Shown here: piece after piece, positions 15,492 through 23,364 of the stretch
Numbering within the stretch: position 1 is the stretch's first letter
Layout: each line of letters begins with the position of its first letter
Assembly (NCBI RefSeq): GCF_003072125.1
Contig: NZ_QCYH01000018.1
Location: 1-37,520 of the forward strand
Length of the DNA: 37,520 nucleotides
Source: Pelagivirga sediminicola
Lineage (GTDB): Bacteria > Pseudomonadota > Alphaproteobacteria > Rhodobacterales > Rhodobacteraceae
Direction: 5' to 3'
Made by a program: the position numbers and the translations under genes
The notes under the pieces: generated by a model
The model's input: only the letters and a program-made list of their open reading frames with translations
Database searches by the model: none
Told to the model about the DNA's origin: nothing

Positions 15492-15995
15492 CTATGCGAA
15501 TATGTCGATTGGCGTCCCGTCCCGCACCATTGCGTAGATATCCTCAATTTCGCGGTCCGACACCGCGATGCAACCCGCCGTCCAGTCTGGTTTGATCGCG
15601 TCGATACCGGGTCGTGGCCCGCCATGGATAAAAATGTCGCCGCCCGGCTCACGTCCCTGTGCAGCGGCATAGGCGATATCGGCCTCGTTCGGATAGGAGA
15701 TGCCGATGGAGAGATGGAACAGACTGTCGGGATTGCGGCGGTCGACTGTATAGGTTCCCTCGGGCGTTTTTCCATCACCCTCGAATTGCTTGGGCCCCTC
15801 CGCCGCAAAACCGAGATCGATCCGGTAGGCTTTCAGGACCGAGGTATTGTTGAACAGGAACAGGTTCCGGTCACTTTTGAACATCTGCAACCGGGTGACT
15901 GCGGGCCCGTCGTAGGTCCGGAACTTGCTGGCGCATCCCGCAAGGCCGAGTGCCAGTCCACCCAATAGCGCAGTTCTGCGTGTCGTTTTCATCAT
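15492..15995 (-). CDS. L,D-transpeptidase (YkuD) with lipoprotein signal
   Basis: The 167-residue protein starts with a lipobox signal (TALLGGLALGLAGCASK), so it should be anchored as a lipoprotein. The YkuD domain has HGGPRPG followed by DWTAGCIAVSD, with the catalytic His and Cys. It is a different subgroup from the transpeptidase at 1525-2190. It lies 58 bp downstream of the P-type ATPase gene in the same direction and is probably expressed from operator G. The LspA and Lnt encoded on the opposite strand could process it. It would cross-link peptidoglycan at the inner or outer membrane face. Confidence 0.92.
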   Translation of the reverse strand: MMKTTRRTALLGGLALGLAGCASKFRTYDGPAVTRLQMFKSDRNLFLFNNTSVLKAYRIDLGFAAEGPKQFEGDGKTPEGTYTVDRRNPDSLFHLSIGISYPNEADIAYAAAQGREPGGDIFIHGGPRPGIDAIKPDWTAGCIAVSDREIEDIYAMVRDGTPIDIFA

Positions 15996-16053
15996 GTCGT
16001 CCGCTCGATCTTTCTATGTGCCCATTCATATCGGTATCGGTATGTCTGATCAA

Positions 16054-18378
16054 TCAATGGCCGTGCGCCAGGGCTCCCTGCGCCATCTTCTCTCCCACTT
16101 GCTCACCCCCGGACCCGTCCGGTCGATCCTTCTTGGCCCGGAGCAGCCTGAGCGCGTTGGCGACGACCAGCAGCGAAACGCCGACATCCGCAGCGATGGC
16201 CCCCCACATCGTCGCCATGCCGAAGGCCGTCAGCCCGACGAACAGCGCCTTGGTCGCCAGTGCGATGCCTATATTCTGATGAATGATGCCCATGGTCCGG
16301 CGTGAATGCCCGATCAGCCACGGCACCTTGGCAATATCATCTGTCATCAACGCGATATCGGCGGTCTCAATAGCGGCGTCCGATCCGACCGCACCCATAG
16401 CGATCGCGAAATGCGCCCGCGCCATGGCAGGTGCATCGTTCACGCCATCGCCAATCATTGCCACGACATCATAGTTGGCAACGAGTTCCTCGATTGCCGT
16501 CACCTTGTCCTCTGGCAGCAGCTCCGCGCGAACCTCGTCGATACCGACCTCTGCTGCCACAGCGCGTGCCGTGCGCTCGTTATCACCAGTCAGCATGATG
16601 ATCTTTTTCACGCCTTGGGCATGCAGGCGTGCCACGACCTCCTTCGCATCCGGGCGGATGCGGTCGCGCAGTTCGATCAGGCCCAGCAGGCGGTCCCCGG
16701 AGCCTACGGCCACGAGCGTGCTGCCAGCCCCCTCGATCCGCTCCAGCAGATCGCGGGGGATTGCGTCACCGAGACCTTTCTCGGTCGCAAAGCGATCCGA
16801 ACCGAGCCAGACGGGCTGGCCCTCCCATGTTCCTTCGACGCCGCGGCCCGGCACCGTTTGGGTGTCGGTAGCCGCCGACTGCTTCAGCCCATCGCGTTCG
16901 CCGCGCGCCAGGATGGCCCGCGCCAGAGGATGCGAAGAGCGGGCTTCCAGCGCGACAGCGGCACTCAGAAGGTCGCGCTCGGCCGTGCCGCCCAAGGGAT
17001 GCAGACCCGCGACCTCCGGCTCGCCCATGGTGATCGTTCCGGTCTTGTCCATTGCCAGGGCGGTCATACGCGAGGGGGCCTCGACATAGGCACCGCCCTT
17101 GATCAGCACGCCGTTGCGCGCGGAGGCCGCGAGCGAGGCGACGATGGAAACCGGCGTGGAGATGACCAGCGCACAGGGGCAGGCGATCACCAGAAGAACC
17201 AAGGCATTGTAGAACCAGTAGTTCCACGCCCCCACGAACAGCAGCGGCGGCACGACGGCGATCAGAACCGCCAGCGCCATCACGATGGGCGTGTAGATGC
17301 GGGCGAATTTCGTGACCCATTGCTCCACCTCGGCCCGGCGCGAATGCGCATCGCCTACCATTCGGATGATTTTCGAGAGCACGGTATCGCCTGCGGCCTT
17401 GGTGGCCCTAACCGTCAGTGTGCCATCACCGTTGATTGTGCCGGCATAGACCTCGTCGCCAGTTTCCTTGGCAACCAGGGCGCTTTCTCCGGTGATCGGA
17501 GCCTGGTCGACATCGCCACGACCCTCGGTGACTTCGCCATCAAGAGGGATACGATCACCGCCGCGCACCACGAAGCGATCACCGATCGCAACCTCGGCGG
17601 CGGGAACGTCGGTCTCCGATCCGTCGGCACGGATGACCCGCGCTGTTGGCGGAGCCAGGTCCAGAAGGGCCGAGACCGCATTGCGGGCACGCCCCACGCT
17701 CCAGGATTCGAGAGCGAGAGACAGAGCAAAGAAGAAGGCGACCGTCGCCGCCTCGAAAAACTCGCCCAGCCCGATCGCCCCGGCCACTGCGACGATCATC
17801 AGAAGATTCATGTCAGGCGAAAGTCGGCGCGCGGCGGACCATGCCTTGGGGGCGACCAGCCATGCTCCGAACACCACCGCCAGCATGAACAGACCCATCT
17901 CGATCAGAGGCATCGACGTCTCGCCATGGCCCGAGAAGAGCCGTAGCGCGCCGCCCGCCCCCGTCTCGACGATGTGGTAGAGGAACCCCGCTGCCCAGAA
18001 ACCGCCGCTAAGCCCGGTGAACAGGCGCTGACGTGCGAAATGGGCCGCCTGGTCTGCCTCGGCGCTTTCAGCATCCCACATTTTCGCGCTCATCCCAGTC
18101 GACCCGACGATCTTGATGATCTTGTCGTCGCTGAGCGGTTTGGCGCTTTCGAGGATGGTCATCCTACCATTCAACACATCGAAGGCCAGATGCTCGCTGC
18201 CGCCGACTTCCGGTCCGACGACTTTGTTCAGGATCGCGACCTCTTCGGCGCAATCCAGCCCGTTGACGCGAAAACTACGTCCGGCGGATGGCGGAGGTGC
18301 TGCTGCCTGAGAAGTGCCTTCGGCTGTTTGGCCACAGCAGGACTTGGGATGGGCGTCGTGGTCTGCATCATGTGGCAT
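16054..18378 (-). CDS. P1B-2-type Zn2+/Cd2+/Pb2+ exporting ATPase (ZntA/CadA-like)
   Basis: This pump drives divalent soft metals out of the cytoplasm. The 774-residue protein has a His/Cys-rich start (SCCGQ), a heavy-metal-associated-like domain with NGLDCAEEV (only one Cys of the usual CxxC), then TGES, CPC at 400-402, phosphorylated Asp444 in DKTGTIT, SSHPLARA and GDGVNDAPA. The last helices carry ATKALFVGL and AADVGVSLLVVANALR, the pattern of the Zn/Cd/Pb subgroup rather than the copper subgroup. AAAGGACC precedes ATG 18378, and operator G lies immediately upstream. Confidence 0.95.
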   Translation of the reverse strand: MPHDADHDAHPKSCCGQTAEGTSQAAAPPPSAGRSFRVNGLDCAEEVAILNKVVGPEVGGSEHLAFDVLNGRMTILESAKPLSDDKIIKIVGSTGMSAKMWDAESAEADQAAHFARQRLFTGLSGGFWAAGFLYHIVETGAGGALRLFSGHGETSMPLIEMGLFMLAVVFGAWLVAPKAWSAARRLSPDMNLLMIVAVAGAIGLGEFFEAATVAFFFALSLALESWSVGRARNAVSALLDLAPPTARVIRADGSETDVPAAEVAIGDRFVVRGGDRIPLDGEVTEGRGDVDQAPITGESALVAKETGDEVYAGTINGDGTLTVRATKAAGDTVLSKIIRMVGDAHSRRAEVEQWVTKFARIYTPIVMALAVLIAVVPPLLFVGAWNYWFYNALVLLVIACPCALVISTPVSIVASLAASARNGVLIKGGAYVEAPSRMTALAMDKTGTITMGEPEVAGLHPLGGTAERDLLSAAVALEARSSHPLARAILARGERDGLKQSAATDTQTVPGRGVEGTWEGQPVWLGSDRFATEKGLGDAIPRDLLERIEGAGSTLVAVGSGDRLLGLIELRDRIRPDAKEVVARLHAQGVKKIIMLTGDNERTARAVAAEVGIDEVRAELLPEDKVTAIEELVANYDVVAMIGDGVNDAPAMARAHFAIAMGAVGSDAAIETADIALMTDDIAKVPWLIGHSRRTMGIIHQNIGIALATKALFVGLTAFGMATMWGAIAADVGVSLLVVANALRLLRAKKDRPDGSGGEQVGEKMAQGALAHGH

Positions 18379-18406
18379 AGCGAGGTCCTTTCACCGGATA
18401 GATTCC

Positions 18407-18437
18407 TGTGTAGGAGCTACAGCAACTGAAGGTTCAA
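18407..18437 (-). promoter_or_regulatory. MerR-type operator/promoter G (P1B ATPase operon)
   Basis: On the minus strand TTGAAC (18437-18432), spacer CTTCAGTTGCTGTAGCTCC (19 bp), then TACACA (18412-18407). The dyad core CAGTTGCTG equals that of site E. It lies 29 bp upstream of the ATPase start, as in classic zntA and cadA promoters. Confidence 0.8.
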
Positions 18438-18627
18438 GAACTTTTTCTAAATGACGCCCTTTCATCGGCCTGAACGAACCAGTCACCTTGAAGTGAATCA
18501 TGTTTCCAATGGAATTGAAGAAAATGGATGCAAAAACGACCCTTTTCGCGGCAGTTTTTTGTCTTCTGCCAAGTCATTGATCCGATTGGTGCTGGACCGC
18601 CGCAAAAACCTCGTGCAAAAAGAATCC

Positions 18628-19191
18628 ATGAAAATCGGCTATGCACGGGTCTCGACGGAAGAGCAGAACCTCGATCTCCAGATCGAGGCGCTGACCGATG
18701 CCGGGTGCGACCGGATCGTCACTGACAAGGGGCAGAGTGGCGCACGCGCCGCCGAGGCCCGCCCTGGCTTTTCCCAAGCGATGGCCCTTCTCGGTCCCGG
18801 CGACCAGATCGTTGTCTGGAAACTGGATAGGGTCGGTCGGTCCATCGCTGATCTGATCCACCTTCTCAAAACCTTCGAGGAGCGCGCGGTCGAGTTCCGC
18901 AGCCTGACGGACGGAATCGACACGACGACTGCTGGCGGGCGTCTGGTGTTTCATATCATGGGGGCTTTGGCTGAGTTTGAACGGAGTCTCATCCAAGAGC
19001 GGACCAGAGCGGGCCTGCGGGCTGCAAAAAAGCGCGGGAAGCGGCTTGGCCGACCTCCGGCCCTCACGCCTGCACAGATCGCTCACGCGAAAGCGGCGAT
19101 CTCCGCCAAGCGCGAAACTGTTACTGGCATGGCGGAGATCTTGGGAGTGAACCGCAGCACCATCCAACGCGCGCTTGGCACGTCGGCATGA
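18628..19191 (+). CDS. Serine recombinase (resolvase/invertase family) leading the ABC-3C operon
   Basis: The 187-residue protein is a complete small serine recombinase: catalytic Ser9 in MKIGYARVSTEEQN, VWKLDRVGRS, GGRLVFHIMGALAEFER, and a C-terminal helix-turn-helix (VTGMAEILGVNRSTIQRALG). Its stop overlaps the ATG of the effector gene (ATGA), so it is translated with the ABC-3C genes. No transposase gene adjoins it and its sequence differs from the two Tn3 resolvases further right, so it is not obviously a transposon resolvase. ATG 18628 is chosen because the catalytic domain starts there; in-frame sequence to 18451 looks non-coding. Confidence 0.9.
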   Translation: MKIGYARVSTEEQNLDLQIEALTDAGCDRIVTDKGQSGARAAEARPGFSQAMALLGPGDQIVVWKLDRVGRSIADLIHLLKTFEERAVEFRSLTDGIDTTTAGGRLVFHIMGALAEFERSLIQERTRAGLRAAKKRGKRLGRPPALTPAQIAHAKAAISAKRETVTGMAEILGVNRSTIQRALGTSA

Positions 19192-20105
19192 GCATGGATA
19201 GCCTGCAACGTGCCTTCTATGGGCTGAAGTTCGAGAACGCTTTTCTTCGACAGAAGGGAAAGGCGTTCGAGGACCTGTTTTCAAGGATCATGGGGCACGC
19301 CTCCCCTGGCGATTTCCAGGCCGTGCGACCCTACGGGAGCCGCGGCGACCTGAAATGCGATGGCTATCGCGTCAGCGACAAGACTGTTTTTCAGTGCTAC
19401 GCGCCGTCCAACATGAAGCTGGCGAACATGCTTGCCAAGATGGACGAGGACTTCAATGGCGCGGTCGCTCATTGGGGCGATCGCATGAAACGCTGGTCTT
19501 TCGTTCACAACGAGGATGACGGCCTTCCCGCCGACGCGACGCAAAAACTTGTGGATTTAAGCGCAGCGAACCCAACGGTCCACCTTGATCAAACTGGCTA
19601 TCCAGAGTTGTTCGCCGTCGTCATGACGCTTTCCATCCCGCAGCTTGAAGATTTGTTCGGGTCGGTGCCGTCACAGCGGACGATGGCCCAACTGGACTAC
19701 GAGGCCCTGCGCCCCGTCGTGACACTGATCCAAAAGCTGAACCCGGACGACAACCCGCCCCTATCCGCCCCTTCGGCCTCGAAGCTGGACGCGAACGATC
19801 TCTCGGCCGACGCCGCCGAGCTACTGCGACAGGGGCGCCGTCGTGAACCGCTGGTCGAGCGTTTCTTCAACGACTGGCCCGATCCGAGCTTTGGCGAGGA
19901 GATTGCCCAAGGGTTCCGCGAGCGGTATCAGGCGTTGAAGATCGAAGACCTGCCGCCCGACCAGATATTCATGGAGCTTCAAACCTTCGCCGGTGGGATG
20001 GATGGCACGCCCTCGCATCAGGCGGCGGTTCTCGCGGTCATGTCCTACTTCTTCGAGCGATGCGATATATTCGAGGATCACGTCGAGGAGGATGTGGAAA
20101 CATGA
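19188..20105 (+). CDS. ABC-3C effector: restriction-endonuclease-like domain plus ABC-3C C-terminal domain
   Basis: The 305-residue protein has an N-terminal nuclease-like region with the Mrr-type pattern: Glu28 in GKAFEDLFSRIMG, Asp54 and Asp58 in SRGDLKCDGY, and Q69-C-Y71 in VFQCYAPS, where classic enzymes have (E/Q)xK. The C-terminal part (PLVERFFNDWPDPSFGEEI to AVMSYFFERCDIFEDHVEE) looks like the dedicated C-terminal domain of ABC-three-component systems, which recruits the middle component and ATPase. The likely role is cleavage of invading nucleic acid when the ATPase senses it, predicted from family and not shown. The ATG overlaps the recombinase stop, and its own stop overlaps the next gene. 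Confidence 0.8.
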   Translation: MSMDSLQRAFYGLKFENAFLRQKGKAFEDLFSRIMGHASPGDFQAVRPYGSRGDLKCDGYRVSDKTVFQCYAPSNMKLANMLAKMDEDFNGAVAHWGDRMKRWSFVHNEDDGLPADATQKLVDLSAANPTVHLDQTGYPELFAVVMTLSIPQLEDLFGSVPSQRTMAQLDYEALRPVVTLIQKLNPDDNPPLSAPSASKLDANDLSADAAELLRQGRRREPLVERFFNDWPDPSFGEEIAQGFRERYQALKIEDLPPDQIFMELQTFAGGMDGTPSHQAAVLAVMSYFFERCDIFEDHVEEDVET

Positions 20106-20347
20106 TCCTGCCGACCAAGCACATCAGACCGGAACGCGCGCTTCTAACCATTGGGGCCGAGGTTCTGGGGTGTCTGCGCGAGCCGATGACCGTCTCCCGT
20201 GTCTGGGACGAGCTTCGCAACCGGCGTGGCGAGACGTCGGAGCCGTCTGCGATCACATACGATTGGTTCATTCTGGCGCTCGACCTTCTGTTCATCGTGA
20301 AAGCCGTGGATTTCGACAGCGGTGTGCTGCGGAAGGCGGCCCCATGA
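20102..20347 (+). CDS. ABC-three-component system middle component (MC6-like)
   Basis: The 81-residue protein begins MILPTKHIRPERALLTIGAE, followed by VLGCLREPMTVSRVWDEL and YDWFILALDLLFIVKAVD, a pattern I recognise as middle component type 6 of ABC-3C systems: a small winged-helix-like linker between effector and ATPase. It overlaps both neighbours by 4 bp (ATGA at each side), so stoichiometric translation is likely. ATG 20102 is used; the open frame extends 5' only into the effector gene. Confidence 0.85.
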   Translation: MILPTKHIRPERALLTIGAEVLGCLREPMTVSRVWDELRNRRGETSEPSAITYDWFILALDLLFIVKAVDFDSGVLRKAAP

Positions 20348-22104
20348 TCCATACGATCACGAGCGACCTCGATGGCTTCAAGGCGCTGACGTTTGCGCCG
20401 GGATTGAACATCCTGCTTGCCGAAAAGAGCGCAGACGCGACGGACCGCCAGTCGCGCAACGGGGCGGGGAAGACCAGTTTTGTCGAACTGATCCACTTCA
20501 TGTTCGGCGGCAACGCCAAGCCGGACAGTATTTTCAGGACGGATGAGCTGGTCGCATCCACGTTCGAGATGCAGATCGACGTGGGTGGGCATGTGATTTC
20601 GGCAGCCCGATCCGGCGCGAAGCCGTCTCGCATCCGCATACAGGGCGAGACGTCTCACTGGCCGATCGAACCCACCCTGGAGGCCAAGACCGGCGACCTC
20701 ATCCTGTCGAACGACCACTGGAAATCTGATCTCGGGGCGCTGATGTTTGGCCTTCCTGTAGACCCTGATGCCCAAAGCCGCTTCGGTGCGACTTTCCGGT
20801 CCCTTTTCTCGTATTTTGCCCGCCGTCAGAACAGCGGGGGCTTCGTTCAGCCAACGCAGCAATCGGGTCAGCAGCAGAATTGGGATCAGCAGGTTGCGGT
20901 ATCCTATCTTCTCGGTCTCGACTCCGGCATTTCTCAAGAATTTCAGGAGACCCGCGCGCAAGAAAAGGCTATGACCGAGCTTCGTAAGGCTGCGAAGCAG
21001 GGCAACTTAGGGAAGTTCTACGGCAACGCCGCTGATTTTCGCACGCGCTTGGCCATCGCCGAGACAAAGGCGCGACAGCTCCAGCAACAGCTCGCTACGT
21101 TCAACGTCGTCCCTGAATACGCGGCAATGGAGCAGGAAGCTTCGGCGATCACCCGGACCATTTCCGCCGTCAACGACGACAACCTGATCGACCGCGAGTT
21201 GATCCTGCAACTCACATCCTCGCTGGCGGACGAGCGACCGCCCGCTGCCGACAATATCGCAAAGCTCTACAGCGAAGCCGGCGTCGTTCTGCCGGGCACG
21301 GTCGGTCGGCGGTTCGAGGAAGTTTCGCAGTTCCATGAGGCCATTGTTCGGAACCGTCAGGCCCATCTTTCGGCCGAGATCGCAGCCGCCGAGGGGCGCA
21401 TTTCCGTGCGAGTTGCCGAACGTATCGACCTTGATCGGCGACGGGCGCAACTCATGGGCATCCTGCAATCGGGTGGCGCACTGGAACATTACGCGAAGCT
21501 CCAAGAAGAGGCCGGACGGGCCGAGGCAAATGTCGAAGCGCTTCGCCAGCAGCTTGAGATCGCCGAGCGGATCGAAAGCACGAAGGTCCAACTTGAGATC
21601 GAGCGTGCCCGTCTCCGTCAGGCGCTACAAAACGACCTGCATGAGCGTAGTGCCATCGTAAACGAAGCGATCGTCATCTTCGAGGAGTTGTCGCAAGCCC
21701 TCTATGAACAGGCCGGAAACCTGACCATCGCGGCGACACCGAACGGCCCGACGTTCGAGGTGAAGATTGACGCGCAGCGCAGCAAGGGCATCACGAACAT
21801 GCAGATTTTCTGCTTCGATCTGATGTTGGCCGAACTGGCGACCAGGAGGGGCATCGGCCCCGGCTTTCTGATCCATGACAGCCATCTGTTCGATGGCGTC
21901 GATGAACGTCAGGTTGCAAAGGCCTTGCAACTCGGTGCTGATCATGCGGCCAGTGTCGGCTTCCAGTATATCGTCACCATGAACTCCGACGCAGTGCCCG
22001 AAGACGGCTTTCGTGATGATTTCGACGTGTGGTCTGTCGTGAACCCAACCCGCTTGACCGACGAGATCGACACTGGCGGACTGTTCGGAGTCCGGTTTGG
22101 GTGA
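20344..22104 (+). CDS. ABC-three-component system ATPase (DUF2326, SMC/Rad50-like)
   Basis: The 586-residue protein is an SMC/Rad50-like ABC ATPase. Walker A is SRNGAGKTSF (Lys43), with a long coiled-coil middle (about residues 200-430, e.g. QLEIAERIESTKVQLEIERA). The C-terminal lobe contains ITNMQIFCFDLMLAEL and the Walker B/D-loop block FLIHDSHLFDGVDERQ (Asp512), typical of DUF2326 proteins. It overlaps the middle-component stop. In the model for these systems the ATPase recognises DNA structures and controls the nuclease effector. The motifs are intact, so it should be active. Confidence 0.9.
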   Translation: MIHTITSDLDGFKALTFAPGLNILLAEKSADATDRQSRNGAGKTSFVELIHFMFGGNAKPDSIFRTDELVASTFEMQIDVGGHVISAARSGAKPSRIRIQGETSHWPIEPTLEAKTGDLILSNDHWKSDLGALMFGLPVDPDAQSRFGATFRSLFSYFARRQNSGGFVQPTQQSGQQQNWDQQVAVSYLLGLDSGISQEFQETRAQEKAMTELRKAAKQGNLGKFYGNAADFRTRLAIAETKARQLQQQLATFNVVPEYAAMEQEASAITRTISAVNDDNLIDRELILQLTSSLADERPPAADNIAKLYSEAGVVLPGTVGRRFEEVSQFHEAIVRNRQAHLSAEIAAAEGRISVRVAERIDLDRRRAQLMGILQSGGALEHYAKLQEEAGRAEANVEALRQQLEIAERIESTKVQLEIERARLRQALQNDLHERSAIVNEAIVIFEELSQALYEQAGNLTIAATPNGPTFEVKIDAQRSKGITNMQIFCFDLMLAELATRRGIGPGFLIHDSHLFDGVDERQVAKALQLGADHAASVGFQYIVTMNSDAVPEDGFRDDFDVWSVVNPTRLTDEIDTGGLFGVRFG

Positions 22105-22108
22105 TGCA

Positions 22109-22276
22109 ATGAGATCTGATGGCCCAGGTTACTACTACGTCGTGCGGAAACCGGGGGATGATTGGGAAGTCTGGATGTGGACCGGGCATCGTTGGTATGA
22201 GCCCGGTGAAGCAGAGGAGCGCGATCCGCCGCACTGGTGTTCGCGTGTGCCGCAACCACCGGCAAAAAACCGATAA
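22109..22276 (+). CDS. 55-residue Trp/Tyr-rich protein after the ABC-3C genes
   Basis: ATG 22109 lies 4 bp after the ATPase stop, and the frame runs to TAA 22274-22276. The product is rich in aromatics (GYYYVVRKPGDDWEVWMWTG, then HRWYEPGE, DPPHWCSR). It has no signal peptide or membrane helix. The tight spacing implies it belongs to the same transcript. No family is recognised; it may be an accessory or regulatory peptide of the system. Confidence 0.55.
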   Translation: MRSDGPGYYYVVRKPGDDWEVWMWTGHRWYEPGEAEERDPPHWCSRVPQPPAKNR

Positions 22277-22314
22277 TCCGTCTTATGTTAAGTAAGTCAG
22301 GGTTATTGACCTTT

Positions 22315-22992
22315 TTATAGCCCGCCTTGGTCGGCTCTAAGCCCTTCGCCGCTTTGATGGATCACCATCTTTTCCGCAGGATAGGGCCGTATCAGTTCAA
22401 AGGCGTCCTTCGGTTGCCCCGCCAGCCACGTCTCATAGTCGTCTGGATGCAAAATCGCTGGCATCCTGTCTGGATGCGTGTCGGCCACCAGCTCATTCGG
22501 CGTCGTCGTGACCATCGAGGACGTGACCAGCTCACGCTTGTCACCGCCATAGTTTCCGCTGAATCCGCGCCAGACTCCGGCGAAGGCGAAAGGGGGTCTT
22601 TCGTCTTCGCCTGTCACACCAAACCAGATGTAAGTCGCCGGTTTTCGTCCTTTGGCCTCGCAAAAACTGGTCGCCGGAATCAAACAGCGTCGCTCTTGAA
22701 AGCTGGTTCTCCAAAACGAGGACGTGCGCAACTTGTCGTCACGGGCGTTGTTGACCGCTTTGGGCTGGATAGGTTCGCCGGTTTTCTTCGAGACCTGGGG
22801 CATCACGAACCCCCAATGAGCGTTCCAGATCGCCCGTTCGCCATCCCCATCCATGACGACGATAGGCGCCAGTCGCTTCGGGAAGATCGCTGGCAGCGGT
22901 TCGGCGTTCCCGAGTTGATCCCGGCTTGCATCCACCTTGAAAAGCTGGCGCATCATTTCAGGAGGCAACGTGTTGGAATACAGATTACACAT
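22315..22992 (-). CDS. SRAP (YedK/HMCES) family protein
   Basis: SRAP proteins form a covalent bond through Cys2 with abasic sites in single-stranded DNA and shield them. The 225-residue protein starts MCNLYSN, so Cys2 is exposed after Met removal. It retains NNARDDKLRTSSFW, RRCLIPATSFCEAKG (the conserved Glu-containing loop), MVTTTPNELV and DRMPAIL with the conserved His in DTHPDRMP. It overlaps by 8 bp the stop of the Cys-rich gene to its right, so the two form an operon convergent with the ABC-3C genes. SRAP genes are common on mobile DNA next to repair or conflict systems. Confidence 0.92.
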   Translation of the reverse strand: MCNLYSNTLPPEMMRQLFKVDASRDQLGNAEPLPAIFPKRLAPIVVMDGDGERAIWNAHWGFVMPQVSKKTGEPIQPKAVNNARDDKLRTSSFWRTSFQERRCLIPATSFCEAKGRKPATYIWFGVTGEDERPPFAFAGVWRGFSGNYGGDKRELVTSSMVTTTPNELVADTHPDRMPAILHPDDYETWLAGQPKDAFELIRPYPAEKMVIHQSGEGLRADQGGL

Positions 22993-23215
22993 CGACTACT
23001 TTCCGAGAAAATATATCCGTGTGATCGCGCTTATCAACAAACTCTCCACACACGACATTGCCTAGCGTAATTGGGAACACCGGTGACTGGTCCAACGCAG
23101 ACTGTATCGGAGGCAGCCGATGGCAAGGCCCCTTTATTTCATCCGCGTTTTCTGGCGTCGAGTATGCCCCCCAGAAGAAGCAGTTATGGCAGCCCATCTT
23201 ACTGTCTGATCTCAT
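22985..23215 (-). CDS. 76-residue Cys-rich hypothetical protein
   Basis: The protein has a CxxC pair (MGCHNCFFWGAY), then GPCHRLPP and VVCGEF, a four-Cys layout suited to a zinc or iron-sulfur site. Short proteins with a CxxCxFW start are frequent in bacteria and remain unassigned. ATG 23215 follows GGGA; ATG 23197 (MGCHNC) is possible. Its stop overlaps the SRAP start, suggesting joint expression. Confidence 0.6.
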   Translation of the reverse strand: MRSDSKMGCHNCFFWGAYSTPENADEIKGPCHRLPPIQSALDQSPVFPITLGNVVCGEFVDKRDHTDIFSRKVVDV

Positions 23216-23271
23216 TTATTTTCCCATCATTCGACACTTTGACACGTTGAATCTTTCCTGATCTCTTATGC

Positions 23272-23364
23272 CTCATTTTCCTAGAAATATCCACGGGGGA
23301 GCTGCGCCAGCAGCGGGGGCCGTGGCCCCTGCCATGATCCTCGATCATGGCACCGCGCTCTAGG
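23272..23364. repeat. 93-bp direct repeat, copy 1
   Basis: Bases 23272-23364 match 37428-37520 at 91 of 93 positions by eye, in the same orientation. The unit contains nested dyads: AGCTGCGC/AGCAGC, GGGGCC/GGCCCC and CCATGATC-CTC-GATCATGG. No coding function is convincing. The second copy is cut by the window end, so the true repeat may be longer. Confidence 0.9.

Noticed and set aside
16306..17946. 546-codon plus-strand open frame over the P-type ATPase
   Set aside because: Antisense shadow of the ATPase; Arg/His/Gln-rich, no RBS, no domain.
18628..19191. Recombinase considered as the resolvase of a Tn3 transposon
   Set aside because: No tnpA, res-like spacing or inverted repeats nearby; it overlaps the ABC-3C effector instead. 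A degraded transposon cannot be fully excluded.
23272..23364. Repeat considered as a CRISPR unit
   Set aside because: Only two copies 14 kb apart, no spacer array and no cas genes.
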